Shown: positions 53,157-64,000 of the stretch, piece by piece
Layout: each line of letters begins with the position of its first letter
How positions within the stretch are numbered: position 1 is the stretch's first letter
Assembly: GCA_947179395.2 (NCBI GenBank)
Contig: OX359292.1
Span: 34,469,890-34,533,889 of the forward strand
Reading direction: 5' to 3'
DNA: 64,000 nucleotides
Origin: Pulicaria dysenterica
Taxonomy: Eukaryota; Streptophyta; Magnoliopsida; Asterales; Asteraceae
Notes under the pieces: model-generated
What the model was told of the DNA's origin: nothing
The model's database searches: none
What the model saw: only the letters and a program-made list of their open reading frames with translations
Made by a program: the position numbers and the translations under genes

Positions 53157-53905
53157 TGTTGGGGTTCTATGAACACAGCGGAAGCGAAGGTACAACAAAC
53201 AAAGCACAAAGTACAAGCATTTAAAACATAAAACCCCAAGTCATGGACCATAACTCTAATTCTAACATTTGCAACATGTAAAAAAACAAGGAGATGAGTT
53301 ATACCCTTCTGGAGATCCTGGAAATAGTGGTGAGATTAGATGATGACTAGAATACCACAAATCAAGCCTCCCTCTATCGATGTCCACTCCGGGAACTCGT
53401 CAATCTCCTTGTATTAGCAATCTAGGGTACTCCTCAACTATGATAGCACCACTATAACAGCTACAATCTCCTGGACTTGTGCACACAATCACTCTCAAAT
53501 GAAACTTACAAGAAGCTCTAAGTGAAAGGATGCAAGATTGTCAAAAGGATGGAATGCAAGACTAGAGGGGAACTTTTATAAGCTCTCACATGACCCCAGA
53601 TCATCCCTTGGCCGGCCATGAGCCAATGATGGCCTCTCCATGCATTGGCCAAAGAGAGAGGTGAGTTTAAAGCACATGCAAACTATGTCGGACGGTAGCG
53701 CCGCTAACGCTAAAGAGTTAGCGCCGTGACCGCCGAAGAGTTAGCGCCACTAAGTGTATGCCAGACCCATCTTTTGTATTTTGCCAATTTAGTCCTTGAA
53801 CATATCTTACTGCCGAGATTGAACCCCGGTGTGTGACCCAATAGGCCCATACATCATCGGTAGTGATCTATATGGCATACGTGTGTCACTGGGCATACTC
53901 CAACA
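53157..53905 (-). repeat. R9 3' LTR (749 bp)
   Basis: Plus-strand termini are TGTTGGGGTTC and CATACTCCAACA. In the element sense it begins TGTTGGAGTATGCCC, similar to R4 and to the LTR starts of BARE-type elements. It carries degenerate TTAGCGCCGCTAA copies at about 53696-53757. Confidence 0.9.
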
Positions 53906-54813
53906 AAATCCAACTTGCACATGACACACCGTACCCTTAAACCACAGACAAAGAGCGGCCTCTAGTAAGGCATCTCTTCCCCCAAGTCAGTATGGGTTTG
54001 TCATCTAGAACAAAAACCAAATCCAAAATCAGTTACGAAATGGTCCTATAGATAAGTGATCATTCATCCCTTCATTCGCGATATCCGTGTGAACACGAGA
54101 CATGGTTGAATGTCAATCTCCAGATCGTTCACGATTATGTTTCTCGATCTTGATTGATGGTGACCCTAAATCCAGTTGCAATCGATCAAATATCATTGCA
54201 ACTCGAGCATGGCCATGCATTTTACTTCAGCGTCCAATCATCGAGGGGCCCATGGATATCTCTCTAAATCTAGAGGAACGAATCCCTTTGACTACATTGC
54301 TCCGCCACATACATCATACTTTACCTAAAGGCTCCCTTTATAACAACCAGTTACGAACTGCGTTTGAAAGCAATTAAAGCAAAGAAGATCCATGCTTTAG
54401 AACACATGTATCTCCAGTCTAAGGACAAAATGATATTATCATTCTGACTTACTCGTGACATAAACCATGAAGTAAGTTCAGGTGTGGGTTGTCCAGTCAC
54501 TTGATCATTGCAAGCACAGATGAAGTGTTGCGTCTCTTTTATCTAATCCATTATTAGATAGCAACCAACCACTTCCCTCAGCTTTATCTCAAACTTCCTC
54601 CCCATGAAGAATGACCGACTGTGGACATTTAGAATGAAAAAACATTCCGGGAAGCATTAAACATGCTAAGATGGAACACAGTAAAGATTCATAAAATATT
54701 CGCCCTTGGCGTATCATTAAATCACATTTAATAATCAATATAGTATGAAATACAATACTGCTTAACGTTCCCAAAAATGCAAGTAGAAATCAAACATAAA
54801 CCAAATGTTACAC
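53906..54813 (-). other. R9 3' UTR and degenerate PPT
   Basis: AAATCCAACTTGCA (53906-53919) is the complement of a purine tract with two or three changes from AAGTGGGAG. The rest aligns with the R4 3' UTR and R2. A 91-codon plus-strand frame (54102-54377) lies on the antisense strand of this UTR and is not considered a gene. Confidence 0.75.
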
Positions 54814-56462
54814 TCAAACCAAGTCACTAGCGAATCTAACACCTATCGATCTAGTGTGAGAATCATGTACAGCTTGTGACAACGGTTTAGTAAACGGATC
54901 GGCCAAGTTGCCCTCCGATGCTACTCTGCTGATGGCAATATCACCACTCTCAATAACGTCTCTGATGAAGTGGTATTTGCGAGGAATGTGCATTGTCAGC
55001 TTATGAGCCGTTGGTTCTTTTGTTAGAGCAACCGCACCCTCATTGTCACAGAAGATCTCCATAGGGTCGGATATGCTAGGAACCACTCCAAGGTCTTGGA
55101 TGAATTTCTCATCCATACCGCCTCTTTAGATGCTTCACTAGCCGCAATGTACTCCGACTCGGTAGTTGAATCAGCCACGGTGTCTTGCTTGGAGCTCCTA
55201 CAACTTATAGCACCACCATTGAGAAGGAACACAAACCCCGATTGTGATCGGCAGTCGTCCTTATCAGTTTGGAAGCTAGCATCAGAGTAACTATGTACTC
55301 TTAGCTCTTCCTCACCACCATAAACTAAGAACATCTCCTTTGTCCTCCGAAGATACTTGAGAATGTTCTTGACCGCAGTCCAATGGGCTTGCCCGGGGTT
55401 TGCCTGATATCTACTCGTCATGCTCAAAGAACATGATACATCAGGTCGAGTACATAGCATGGCGTACATGATTGATCCTGTTGCCGAAGCATAAGGGACC
55501 CTTTTCATTACGTCTAGTTCCTCCTTGGAACAAGGGCATTTAGCCTTGCTCAACGTCACTCCTTGCAACATAGGGGTGTTACCCCTTTTAGATCCCTCCA
55601 TCTTGAATCGCTTCAAGACCTTGTCGACATATGCACTTTGGCTAAGCCCAATTAGCCTCTTAGATTTATCTCTATAGATCTTTATGCCCAAGATATACGT
55701 CGCTTCTCCTAAGTCCTTCATTGAGAAACAACTCCCAATAAAAGACTTACCATCTTTCAAAGTTGGGACGTCGTTCCCAATAAGTAGAATATCATCCACA
55801 TATAGAACAAGGAATACTTCAGCGCTCCCACTAGCCCTGACATACACGCATGGCTCATCCTTGCTTTTCGAAAATCTAAATTCTTTGATTTTCTCATCAA
55901 AGCAAAGGTTCCAGCTGCGAGATGCTTGCTTAAGTCCATAAATGGACTTCTTTAGTCTGCAGACTCTATCAGGATACTCAGGATGTACAAAACCCTCGGG
56001 TTGCGATATAAACACCTCTTCATTAAGCTTCCCGTTAAGAAAGGCAGTTTTTACATCCATTTGCCATATCTCGTAATCATAAAATGCAGCTATGGCCATA
56101 AGTATTCTGATAGACTTCAACATGGCCACTGGTGAGAAGGTTTCCTCATAGTCAATCCCATGAGTTTGCGTGAAACCTTTAGCCACCAGTCGGGCTTTGA
56201 AGGTATCTACAGATACATTTACGCCGGTCTTTTTCTTGAAGACCCATTTACACCCTACTGTCTTACACCCGGGTGCAGGATCAACCAATTCCCATACTTG
56301 GTTGTCCGACATGGATTGCATCTCACTCTCCATTGCTTCCTTCCACCTAGCGGACTCAATGCCCGCTACGACTTCCTGGTAGTTGGTCGGTTCATCATGA
56401 TCCACCAATAAGTCATCGCCCTCAGATATGGGAAACCCATATCTCTCTGGCTCATGACGTGG
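54814..56462 (-). pseudogene. pol: R9 pol, reverse transcriptase and RNase H
   Basis: RT motifs are WKEAMESEMQSM, KWVFKKKTG, KARLVAKGFTQ, YEETFSPVAMLKSIR, QMDVKTAFLNG, YGLKQASRSWN and YVDD (about 55787-55800). RNase H has YSDASFQTD, SGFVFLLNGGAIS and SKQDTVADSTTESEYIAAS. Near 55110 one A is missing after VWMR, shifting the frame. The end (FCDNEGAVAL, KYHFIRDVIESG, ADPFTKPLSQ) continues in the next frame and stops at 54814. A TGA at 56463-56465, likely from CGA, separates it from the preceding linker in the same frame. Confidence 0.92.
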
Positions 56463-57734
56463 TCACCCGGACCTCCGAGGAATCAATGGAGTGTTGTCAG
56501 GTACCAACGTATCCTCTTGCTCGGTTTCAACCACTTCGGGTTGAGTGCTAGTAATGACATTAGTACCTTCTTCATTAAGTTCTTGAATTTCTTCAAGATC
56601 AATCCTTTTACGACCGGATTGCATGGATATCATCTCCATTTCAAGGAAGAAGGCCCTTCGTGCGATAAACACCTTGTTTTCGGAAGGCTTGTAAAACAAG
56701 TAACCCATGGCTCCAGATGGATACCCGACAAAGTAACACCTTTCGGATCTAGGTTCAAGTTTTTCCTCTACCTCTCGTCTAACGAAGGCAGGACATCCCT
56801 AAGGTGTCTTTTGGACTTTCTTATTTGGTACGAGGTTAAGGATCCTAGCCGCCGACTCGAGAGCGTACCCCCAAAAACTAATGGGTACTTCCGTGAGACT
56901 CATCATTGATCGGACCATATCCAACAATGTCCGATTCCTCCGCTCAGCAACCCCATTCAATTGCGGTGTCCTAGGAGGAGTTAGTTGTGACTAGCTAGAT
57001 GATCACGGAACTCCGAGCTGAAGTACTCACCTCCTCTATCGGAGCAAAGTATCTTGATAGTCTTCCCCAATTGATTCTGGACTTCGTTTTGGAATGTCTT
57101 AAAGACCTCAAAAGTCTCAGACTTATGCCTAGTCAAGTAGACATATCCATATCTACTGAAATCATCAGTAAATGTAACAAAGTATCTAGAGTTGTTCCTT
57201 GTAACATGCTTGAACGGACCGCATACATCGGTATGCACTATTTCCAACAAGCATTTAGCCCTTTCACTCACACCGGTAAAGGGTGACTTAGTTATCTTGC
57301 CTAATAAACAAGACTCTCATGCTTCATTTGACCCGAGGTCAATGATTCCAAGATCCCATCTGCTTGGAGCTTGGGATGTGTTTCTTGTTTATATGGCCAA
57401 GACGGCTATGCCATAAGGAAAACTTATCCAAACCATTTTTGGATCCAGAATCAATGTTCATGATTGCTCCATTATTTTATACGTATGCATCAGCTTCATA
57501 TATCCCACGACATAGATAAGCTTTAAAATAACAAACATCATTTTAAAAACAACAAATATAACCATTTTCAAATTTAAAACAATATCCATCGTCATACAAA
57601 GCATAGAAAGACAAAATGTTTCTTGCCATAAGTGGCGAATAGCAAACATCTTTTAAAATAATAGAGTAGGTCTTGAAAGTAAGCTCGACACTTCCTTTCT
57701 CTAACACGGGGACAACCTCCTTGTTCCCCATGGC
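56463..57734 (-). pseudogene. pol: R9 pol, protease end and integrase, multiply shifted
   Basis: Readable pieces in order are MGNKEVVPVLEKG and ILKDVCYSPLMARNILS (protease end and pre-integrase start), and LWHSRLGHINKKHI (zinc-binding histidines). Next come IVHTDVCGPF and FTDDFSRYGYVYL, then LCSDRGGEYFSSEF (second acidic residue). After a TAA (56981-56983) and a shift, a PQLNG-to-NRT stretch carries the catalytic glutamate region. GYLFYKPSENKVFIARRAFF follows. At least four frame changes occur, so integrase is dead although its catalytic positions can still be traced. Confidence 0.85.
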
Positions 57735-58771
57735 AGCTCTCCATCTCTCAGCCTTCTACTTCCCTTTAGCACCTGCACAATATTACAAATGTGAGTGTCA
57801 CAGCCGGTGTCTAAAACCCATCCATTAGATGTAGAAGTATGATGGAGTTCAATCACAAATGTACCTGAAGTAGAAGCGCCCACTCCTGAAGCTCGTAGCT
57901 TCTTTAGGCCCTCTAGGTACTTAGGGCAGCTCCGGCGCATATGCCCCTTAAACCCGTAAAAAAAGCAAACTGCCTCTTCCGGAGTCTTAGCTTCAGGGAT
58001 TGGACACTTCGGCTTTGGCTCCGGGGTAGGGTTCGGCTTGGGTGCCCCAACCTTGCCCTTACCTTTACCCTTCGAGGTAGAGGCCGGTTTCTTCCACTTC
58101 TTGGACTCACCCTCCTTGATGGCCAAGACGGGAACGGAGGTGGATGGCTTTTGCTTGTTCATGTTGGACACAGCGGTCCGCAGCATACCATGCAATTCCA
58201 TTAGGGATTTATCCATCCCATGCATATGATAATTCACAACGAATTGATCATATGACGGTGGGAGAGACCGTAGAACCAAGTCTACCACCATCTCTCTCGC
58301 AATGGCAAATCCCAACCTCTCGAGGCGTTCCACCAACACTTTCATCTTAAGAACGTGGTGGGACACGTTTCCGCCCTCTTGCAACCGGCAACCGAGTAGG
58401 TCATTAATACAACCATACCGCTCTTGCTTCGCTTGTTGTTGGAACATGTCCGACAACTCGCGCATCATGACGTAAGCACTTAAGTGCTCCATCGACTTTT
58501 GCAAGTCAGAGCTCATGGTGCTTAGCATGAGGCAAGTAACCTCGGTGATGTCTTTGAGGCATTTTTCATATGCCTCTTTAATTGCCCAACTCGCGTTGGA
58601 TGTAGGGGCCTCGAGGATGGGTTTCTCAATGGTGGCCAACTTGTGTTCGTGACGGAGGACTATTCTAAGTTGCCTAGACTAATCCATGAAATTGGTCCTA
58701 TCGAGTTTATCTTTCTCAAGGAAAATCCTTAGAGAAAAAGTGGTGTTGTTGTTGGTGCTAGTTGATGCCAT
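57735..58771 (-). pseudogene. gag: R9 gag with fused protease start
   Basis: ATG at 58771. A TAG (58679-58681, codon 31) stands where the R4 gag has the tryptophan of VDWLRQL, a TGG to TAG change. The rest is open and matches R4: TCLMLSTMSSDLQKSMEHL, HVLKMKVLVERLERLGFA, MDKSLMELHGMLRTAVSNM. A basic Lys/Pro-rich linker follows (PKPNPTPEPKPKCP). The knuckle reads CFFYGFKGHMRRSC: the second cysteine is tyrosine. The frame runs directly into the protease motif WVLDTGCDTHICN (about 57790-57825), so gag and pol are one frame in this lineage, unlike in R3. It breaks at about 57735. Confidence 0.9.
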
Positions 58772-59874
58772 CTATAAAACGCAAAGTAGATTTGGTTAGT
58801 TCAATTGAAATCCTTTTTAAAATAATTAACCCAAGTGTTTAATAAAAAACAACTATTTTAACAAGGTCTAAGAACCTTATTTCACCTTGCACCGTGACGG
58901 GTTTTCCGCGGATCACGTGGCAAGGCTATTTAGGCTGGCAACCATTGACCGATTGCAATCCATTATTGCAACTCTTAGTTCCTTGCGGGATCCTACTTGA
59001 CAACCATTATGCCAAGTTTGGCATGTTTGATCCCTCCACACCAATCTCAAAGTAATATTATACATAACATTGGCTAGAGCTCGACGATTATATAAAATAT
59101 TAATTTGAAACCGTAAATCAACCATCAAGATACACGGTGGTACTCTTGCCCAATGATCGACTTGGCTAAAGCTCGACAATCAACCTTGCGAGTTGCCATA
59201 CGCACCTTCCACATAACTCACACAAAAATTGACTCGGCTAAAGCTCGATAATCATTCCCTTGTGCGGTTAGATTTGGGTGGTGTCATCTTATGGACGGCG
59301 TGAGATTTACATTTAGAAAACGGGATTTAGTTTTCCGGTTAAAAAACCATTTTGAGTTTTGATTAACAAAAAGTGACAAAAACCAAGTGTTCTCACTAAT
59401 CGGATACTAAACCAATTTTATATCCTATTGTTAATCAAGTGTACGCGCGAGAATTATTTTTAAAACTCTTGGGTTTTATAATTTGTCAGAAAATTGTCTA
59501 GCATGCAAAAGTCCTACAACTCATGCATAAACAATATATAATAAAACCATCACACGCATACAAAGTAGTTGGTAACCATGCCCCTAAAACCTATGCGTTT
59601 TCCCGTGAGCCACTACGGGAAAACAAAGTCATCTAAGGACAAAATTCCTTGACTTCGGATGTGCTCCCACTAAACCCGCTACCTCCATTGGGCCTCCCGG
59701 ATTCGTGTTCGCCAAGCCGTCACTCCATAGACTCCCGATGGTTGCTCCATATTACATTTACATAGAAAATTATATAATTGGCATGCAAGCCACAAATTCC
59801 TATTTTCTAGTACAATGTACATAATATGGATATTTAAATGACATGCAAGCCACAAATACAAATTACATACCAAA
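58772..59874 (-). other. R9 leader with conserved repeats
   Basis: This is 1.1 kb of non-coding leader aligned to the R4 leader. Three motif copies read (element sense) TTGTCGAGCTTTAGCC with variation, at 59071-59087, 59162-59180 and 59231-59251. GCATGCAAGCCACAAAT-type repeats at about 59780-59865 match the R4 repeats near 12735-12815. R10 interrupts after ACCAAA. Confidence 0.75.
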
Positions 59875-61048
59875 TGTTGGTCCCTTGGTGAGAATAACAA
59901 CAAGCAACAGTGTGTAGAAGGGGGGGTTGAATACACTTTCTGCGGAAATTGAACAAATCAACTAAAAGTGTTACACACAGTAAATCAAACCACAACTAGT
60001 CGAATGCTTTTATTAATAAGAAGATGATTACAATGCTTTGAATAAGAAGATGATCACATTAATTATCAAGTAAGCAACTCTTGATATATAATCACCTAAT
60101 ATAAATCTCTCAATCTCTCAAACTTAGCTATCTATAATCAACTTATGATTATAGATACTGACGACTCTCTAAACAGGATTTTTCACAGATTGAATCAACT
60201 AATGATTACTTACCAATATCACAACTGATGTGATAATTCGAACACACGAATGATCTGGCAATCTGTGAGTTTCTTGATCACGGTGAACTGACAAACAGTG
60301 ATTCAAGAATCGTAACACATACGGTGAGTTGAGGTTTTCGGCTCTGTAATTTTTTATCAGAATCGTGCCTCTAAACTTATCAGGAGATAAGTATTTATAA
60401 TCCTGTTGCTACGGTTCCTAACAAACTGGACTAATCCTAATTTGCTAACTAACTATCGGATAACTCGAAATCTTGAATCTTGAATCTTCTTATCTTGAGT
60501 CTTCAATCTTCAATCTTGATTCTGGAGTCTTCTTATCCGCGCCGTAGATATAGAGACTTAAAACAGAATTTAAGACACATTTAAATTCTGTTAAACTGAC
60601 TTCTTTAGTCAGGCTGAGTTACTCAGCTTGAAACTCATCAAGCTGAGTTCTTCGAGAACAGACCCGAATTCAAACATGAACTAACATGTATAATTATTAA
60701 CTCATCCTTAGAAGTCCAAAGAGTTAAATAAAACAAATTTAGTAACTCTGTCGAGCTGACTCTGCTTCTAAGCTGAGTCACTCTACTTGAAACACATCAA
60801 GCTGAATACTCGATATATACCTTATGTGACATACACAGATTATCAAACACATTAATAATTTAACTAAGGTATAATTTAAACTGGTCGAACACATGCTCAG
60901 TTTACATTCAGCTTATACTCAGTCTGAAACACTATAAGTGTTCAGTCTGACTAAGCTTCATAATTCTGTTTAAGTTATCCGTAGAACACATCTTACAAAC
61001 TTAACTTTGTCTCATCAAATCTTAACTGATGAGATCATTTTCCCAACA
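59875..61048 (-). repeat. R10 3' LTR (1174 bp)
   Basis: Plus-strand termini are TGTTGGTCCC and TTTTCCCAACA. It belongs to the same family as the R5 LTRs and R7, with small indels. Confidence 0.92.
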
Positions 61049-61462
61049 AACTCCCCCTATTTGATGATGACAAAATCATCAAACAGTTCTTAAGTTTGTT
61101 TAACAGAATTATGTTTTAAATCTCAAACTTATTAAGATTTTATTATTTGAACTGATCAAATATTTATTGAACATATCAATTTTAATTGAACTTATCAATT
61201 TAAATTGGAAAACACCAACTTTTAGTTGAACACACCAACTAATTACATAAATGAATAAGAACTTATCTGTTATTCATTTTTGCTGAACTTATCAGACTTA
61301 TGAATAGGAACACATCACAACACAGTTGAACATATCAAACTTTATACTTGTATTAATTGAACTAATCGTAATACAAAAGTTGTTAATCACTTAGATCAGG
61401 CACACATAGTGCTTACAAAAATATTAGAACTAATCAAATATTTATAATAGAACTAATCTAAT
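61049..61462 (-). other. R10 3' UTR with PPT and hairpin
   Basis: AACTCCCCCTAT (61049-61060) is the PPT complement. TTTGATGAT (61060-61068) and ATCATCAAA (61075-61083) form a 9-bp stem, as in R5. The remainder is AT-rich without an ORF. Confidence 0.82.
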
Positions 61463-64000
61463 TTATCTGATGAACTCAGGATGTAGAAGTTCCCAGATGA
61501 TGATCTCTTTATTGATCTCATCTAACAATCTTTCAGCTTCATCGTTTCCCTGAAGTTCCTTCTGTTGTACTCTAATGAGTTTGTTCAGCCTATACTTTAT
61601 TAACTGATTTGACTCCTCATTACCACAATAGTTTCTTATTCTCAAGGCATCCTCATCTTTTAGATAGCAAACTTCATTTAGCTTAATAAAACTGGGAATA
61701 CCTACCTGATCCTTAAACATAAAACCTTGAATAAGAGTGTTGATGATTTGATTTTCTCTGAATTCTACTCCTACAGGCATGTCGAACAAATTCTCCCACT
61801 GCAGACCAGGAACTGGGACATACCTCAGTTCTTCATCTCGAGCAATCAACTTGGAGACTTCAGATAGAATTTCTTGTTTGATCTGACTTCTTTTAAATTT
61901 CTTGAGCAGCATCATTATCCTTTGCCATTCAATGTAGCCCATCCTATGAACGTATCTCAGGTCCATTCCCACTGTTGATTTCTCACTAAGCTCAAAAGTG
62001 AGAATGACAGCTCCATTTGCTCTGCTCAAGGTCATTCCTATCATCTCTTTTTTGTAGCTCCTTCTGAAGTAACATTCCTGCAGTTCTGCATCTGAGTATG
62101 GAATTAGATCAGGTCTTGGACCAGTGTATGTAGCTTCAGCTTGAGCCAAAGCTTTTCTTTCCTTTTCTTTTTCTTGGTCCTTTATCTCTTCCTCCTTTCT
62201 CTTTCTTAGCTCAGCTACAAAGATCCCAAGCTCATTTGCTTCTTCTTGCTCAAGCATCTCTATTAACTCTCTTGTAGCTTTTTCTTCTTCTGTCTCTTCC
62301 TCAGACTCAGAAACACTGTCAGCTTCAAGTTCAGATTCTTCTACCTTTTGTCTCTTAGCTGCAGTTTCCTCTCTGTTTATTTCTAACTCCCCCTCAGTCT
62401 GAGTCTTCCTCTCTGCTCCTTTAGCTAGAACTAGAAGAGCTTCAGCTTCAGCTCGAACTAGCTCAGCTTCAGTATCAGCTTGAACCTTCTCCCCCTTTTT
62501 GTCATCATCAATAGGGTTTGAAGTTCTTTGTTGTTGGAGTGCAGCAACTGCAGAGGCAATCTCTTTAATATCCTCTGTCAGCTTCGCAAGCCTCTGATAG
62601 ATTTGACATTTATGCTTCTTCTGCTTTAGGTGTAATAGACCAAATTGAGCAGCAATGTAGTCCTTCAGCTGCTGGATGCCTAAGGAGGCAGTTTCATTTT
62701 GAGGAGAGTCTTTGGGTGCATCATCCAAAGGTTGGTGTATACCTTCAAATTCATTTGCACCAGAGTCTGGACCCTGTAATTTATCCTGGTTTGAAGATGA
62801 TTCACTGGCAGGTCGTGCATTAGGGTGTGAGAAGTGAAGAGAAGTTATTGGGCTCAAGACGTGTAGTGTTTGGGTTGGTGTTTGGCTAATTTGGGTAGTG
62901 GGGGGTGATTGACCCTGGGGATTGGTCATTCTTTCAATGTAACTTGAGTGTGTCTGCTCAGGCAGAGTAACAGGCTCTCCCATGGCTCGAGTAAGTGTGG
63001 GCTGAGTAGACACCACACCCGGGTAAGGCTGTTGGGTTGTAATGAGCCTCGAGGTTGACACCTTAAGAGAAGGCGTCTCCCCCTCAACTCCTGCCTGTGG
63101 AGGGATCAGTGTGATCTCAGCTCCAGTGATGCCTTTAGGAGTGGCACCACCTATGGTAGTTTTTCGGTGGTATGTTAGGATATTCTCCCTAGCAGCAGTG
63201 GGCAAACTAGGGGTGGCTTCAGAGTGGATTTGAATGGAAGGTGGAGGAGATGGGTTAGACTGAGTTGGGTTTACTGCAGTCATATCTCCAAATGTAGATG
63301 GAGAAAAGTGAGAAGAGAGTGAGAGAGGAGAGGTTTTACCTGAAGCAGCTTCTGAATGAGCTGGTTCAGCTTAAGCAGAGTGCTCAGCTTGAAACTCCGT
63401 GTCAGCTTGAGAAGCTCCCCCTTGATTTGATCCCTCAGCTTCACTCTCAAAAGACGAAGCCTCAGCAAGTAACAGCATGGGCTCACTCAGTCCCTCTTGC
63501 TCTGGGAATATGTCGTCGTTGAACATCTTGGGGCTGAGTGTTGGCACTAGTGATAGCTGCTGATTGGCTTCGTAGAGTGCTGTCCCTAGCTCAGCTTCAA
63601 ATGCTAAGGACAGGTACCTTATGAAAGGTACATGAAGGTCTCTTGTGGCCTTCATCACTGGGACCTTGAGCTCATTGAAGATGAGCTGTGCAAAATCGAT
63701 ATTTCGTCCAAAGAACATGTTGTACAGCAGCTGCATCTCGAACTCATTGATCTGGTCCAGTCCTCCAACCTTGGTACCAAGTGAACGAATCATAGTGGAC
63801 ACCATAAAACCCCATCCGGTTAGGAAAGTGCCTTCTTGATCACCCCTTCATTTTGAGGGTGACCCATCTGTGGCAGAACAGACCTCGCCACTTGTCTCGT
63901 CACAGCAGGCTCGAATTCGTCATGTTGAGGAAGACGAAGAATCTCCCTTAGCCTGTTACCTGTGAGAGTAATGGTTCTCTCTCCATTCAACATTGTGCCT
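61463..64000 (-). pseudogene. R10 envelope-like ORF, nearly complete
   Basis: This is the best copy of the R5-type third ORF: more than 800 codons, running off the window edge at the N-terminus. Only two lesions are seen. One is a 1-base loss near 63832 (before LTGWGFMVST-like sequence). The other is a TAA at 63371-63373 in the AEHSA*AEPAHSE context, where R5 has CAG. The conserved N-terminal region includes LYNMFFGRNIDFAQLIFNEL and HVPFIRYLSLA. It is followed by Ser/Pro-rich sequence (ITGAEITLIPP) and a Glu/Lys-rich coiled-coil region (about 62100-62650). A folded-looking C-terminal part follows (YIEWQRIMMLLKKF, GLQWENLFDMPVGVEF, LLDEINKEIIIWELLHPEF). No membrane segment is obvious. The C-terminal domain is missing from R3. 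Confidence 0.82.

Larger units (their letters stand above)
53157..59874 (-). mobile_element. R9: Angela/BARE-like copia element with full pol
   Basis: Read right to left it has leader, gag-protease, integrase, RT, RNase H, 3' UTR, PPT and 3' LTR (53157-53905). R10 is inserted in the leader at 59875, so the PBS and 5' LTR are outside the window. RT and RNase H motifs (EEELRVHSYSDASFQTD, SKQDTVADSTTESEYIAA, TRSIGVRF) are of the Angela/Tork type. It is the only element of this group here with recognisable pol, and it matches R4 and R2 in LTR, leader, gag and 3' UTR. It now carries several frameshifts and nonsense changes. Confidence 0.9.
59875..64000 (-). mobile_element. R10: 3' part of an R5-family Sirevirus-like element
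   Basis: It consists of a complete 3' LTR, PPT with hairpin, and most of the envelope-like ORF; gag and pol would lie beyond the right edge. The LTR and ORF are close to R5. The flanking target duplication cannot be verified. Confidence 0.9.

Noticed and set aside
54102..54377. 91-codon plus-strand ORF in the R9 3' UTR
   Set aside because: It is antisense to a UTR conserved in R2 and R4, where the matching frames are 63 to 105 codons long and diverge. It is more likely a shadow of conserved non-coding sequence.

Overview
This window looks like a block of nested plant LTR retrotransposons with no intact host gene. The evidence is Ty1/copia polyprotein domains, primer-binding sites complementary to the 3' end of plant initiator tRNA-Met, envelope-like third ORFs of the Sirevirus type, long (TA)n tracts and an hAT transposase fragment. 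A eudicot is most likely. The envelope-like ORFs remind me of those in asterid (Asteraceae-like) genomes, but the species cannot be fixed from sequence alone.

I use working names R1-R10. R1 (+, Angela/BARE-like, gag-only) spans 1303-3328 and 22913-26344. R2 (+, Angela-like, 3' end and 3' LTR only, 1-1302) sits in the R1 leader. R3 (-, Sirevirus-like, 3329-22912, target duplication AGGTC) sits just after the R1 gag. R4 (+, Angela-like, 11488-19312, duplication ATTCC, two 851-bp LTRs) sits inside the R3 gag. R5 (-, Sirevirus-like, 26345-39680) enters the R1 3' LTR as a tandem LTR-gag-LTR-body-LTR arrangement. R6 (-, Sirevirus-like, 39681-48176) is fused to R5 at a truncated junction and carries an internal tandem duplication. 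A solo LTR of the R5 family (R7, 46914-48048, duplication AACAC) splits the R6 LTR. An hAT transposase remnant (48177-48670) separates R6 from R8 (+, same family as R1, 48671-53156). R9 (-, the only Angela-like element here with recognisable pol, 53157-59874) is inserted in the R8 gag. R10 (-, R5 family, 59875 to the window end) is inserted in the R9 leader.

Two functional systems are visible. In the Angela/BARE-like group, R9 has gag, protease, integrase, reverse transcriptase and RNase H, all now broken. R4 keeps an open gag, a badly decayed pol and nearly identical LTRs, which suggests that it recently moved with enzymes supplied in trans. In the Sirevirus-like group (R3, R5, R6, R10), elements have a very long gag, pol, and an envelope-like ORF between pol and the 3' LTR.

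The most unusual signals are: a conserved Cys/His-rich module between the gag zinc knuckle and protease of R3 and R6; arrays of a CpG-rich palindrome at both ends of R3; leader repeats shared by R4 and R9; a conserved gag/pol frame change at a TGCAGG site; and two rearrangement junctions with short homology. All readings are by eye, so small indels and percentages are approximate.
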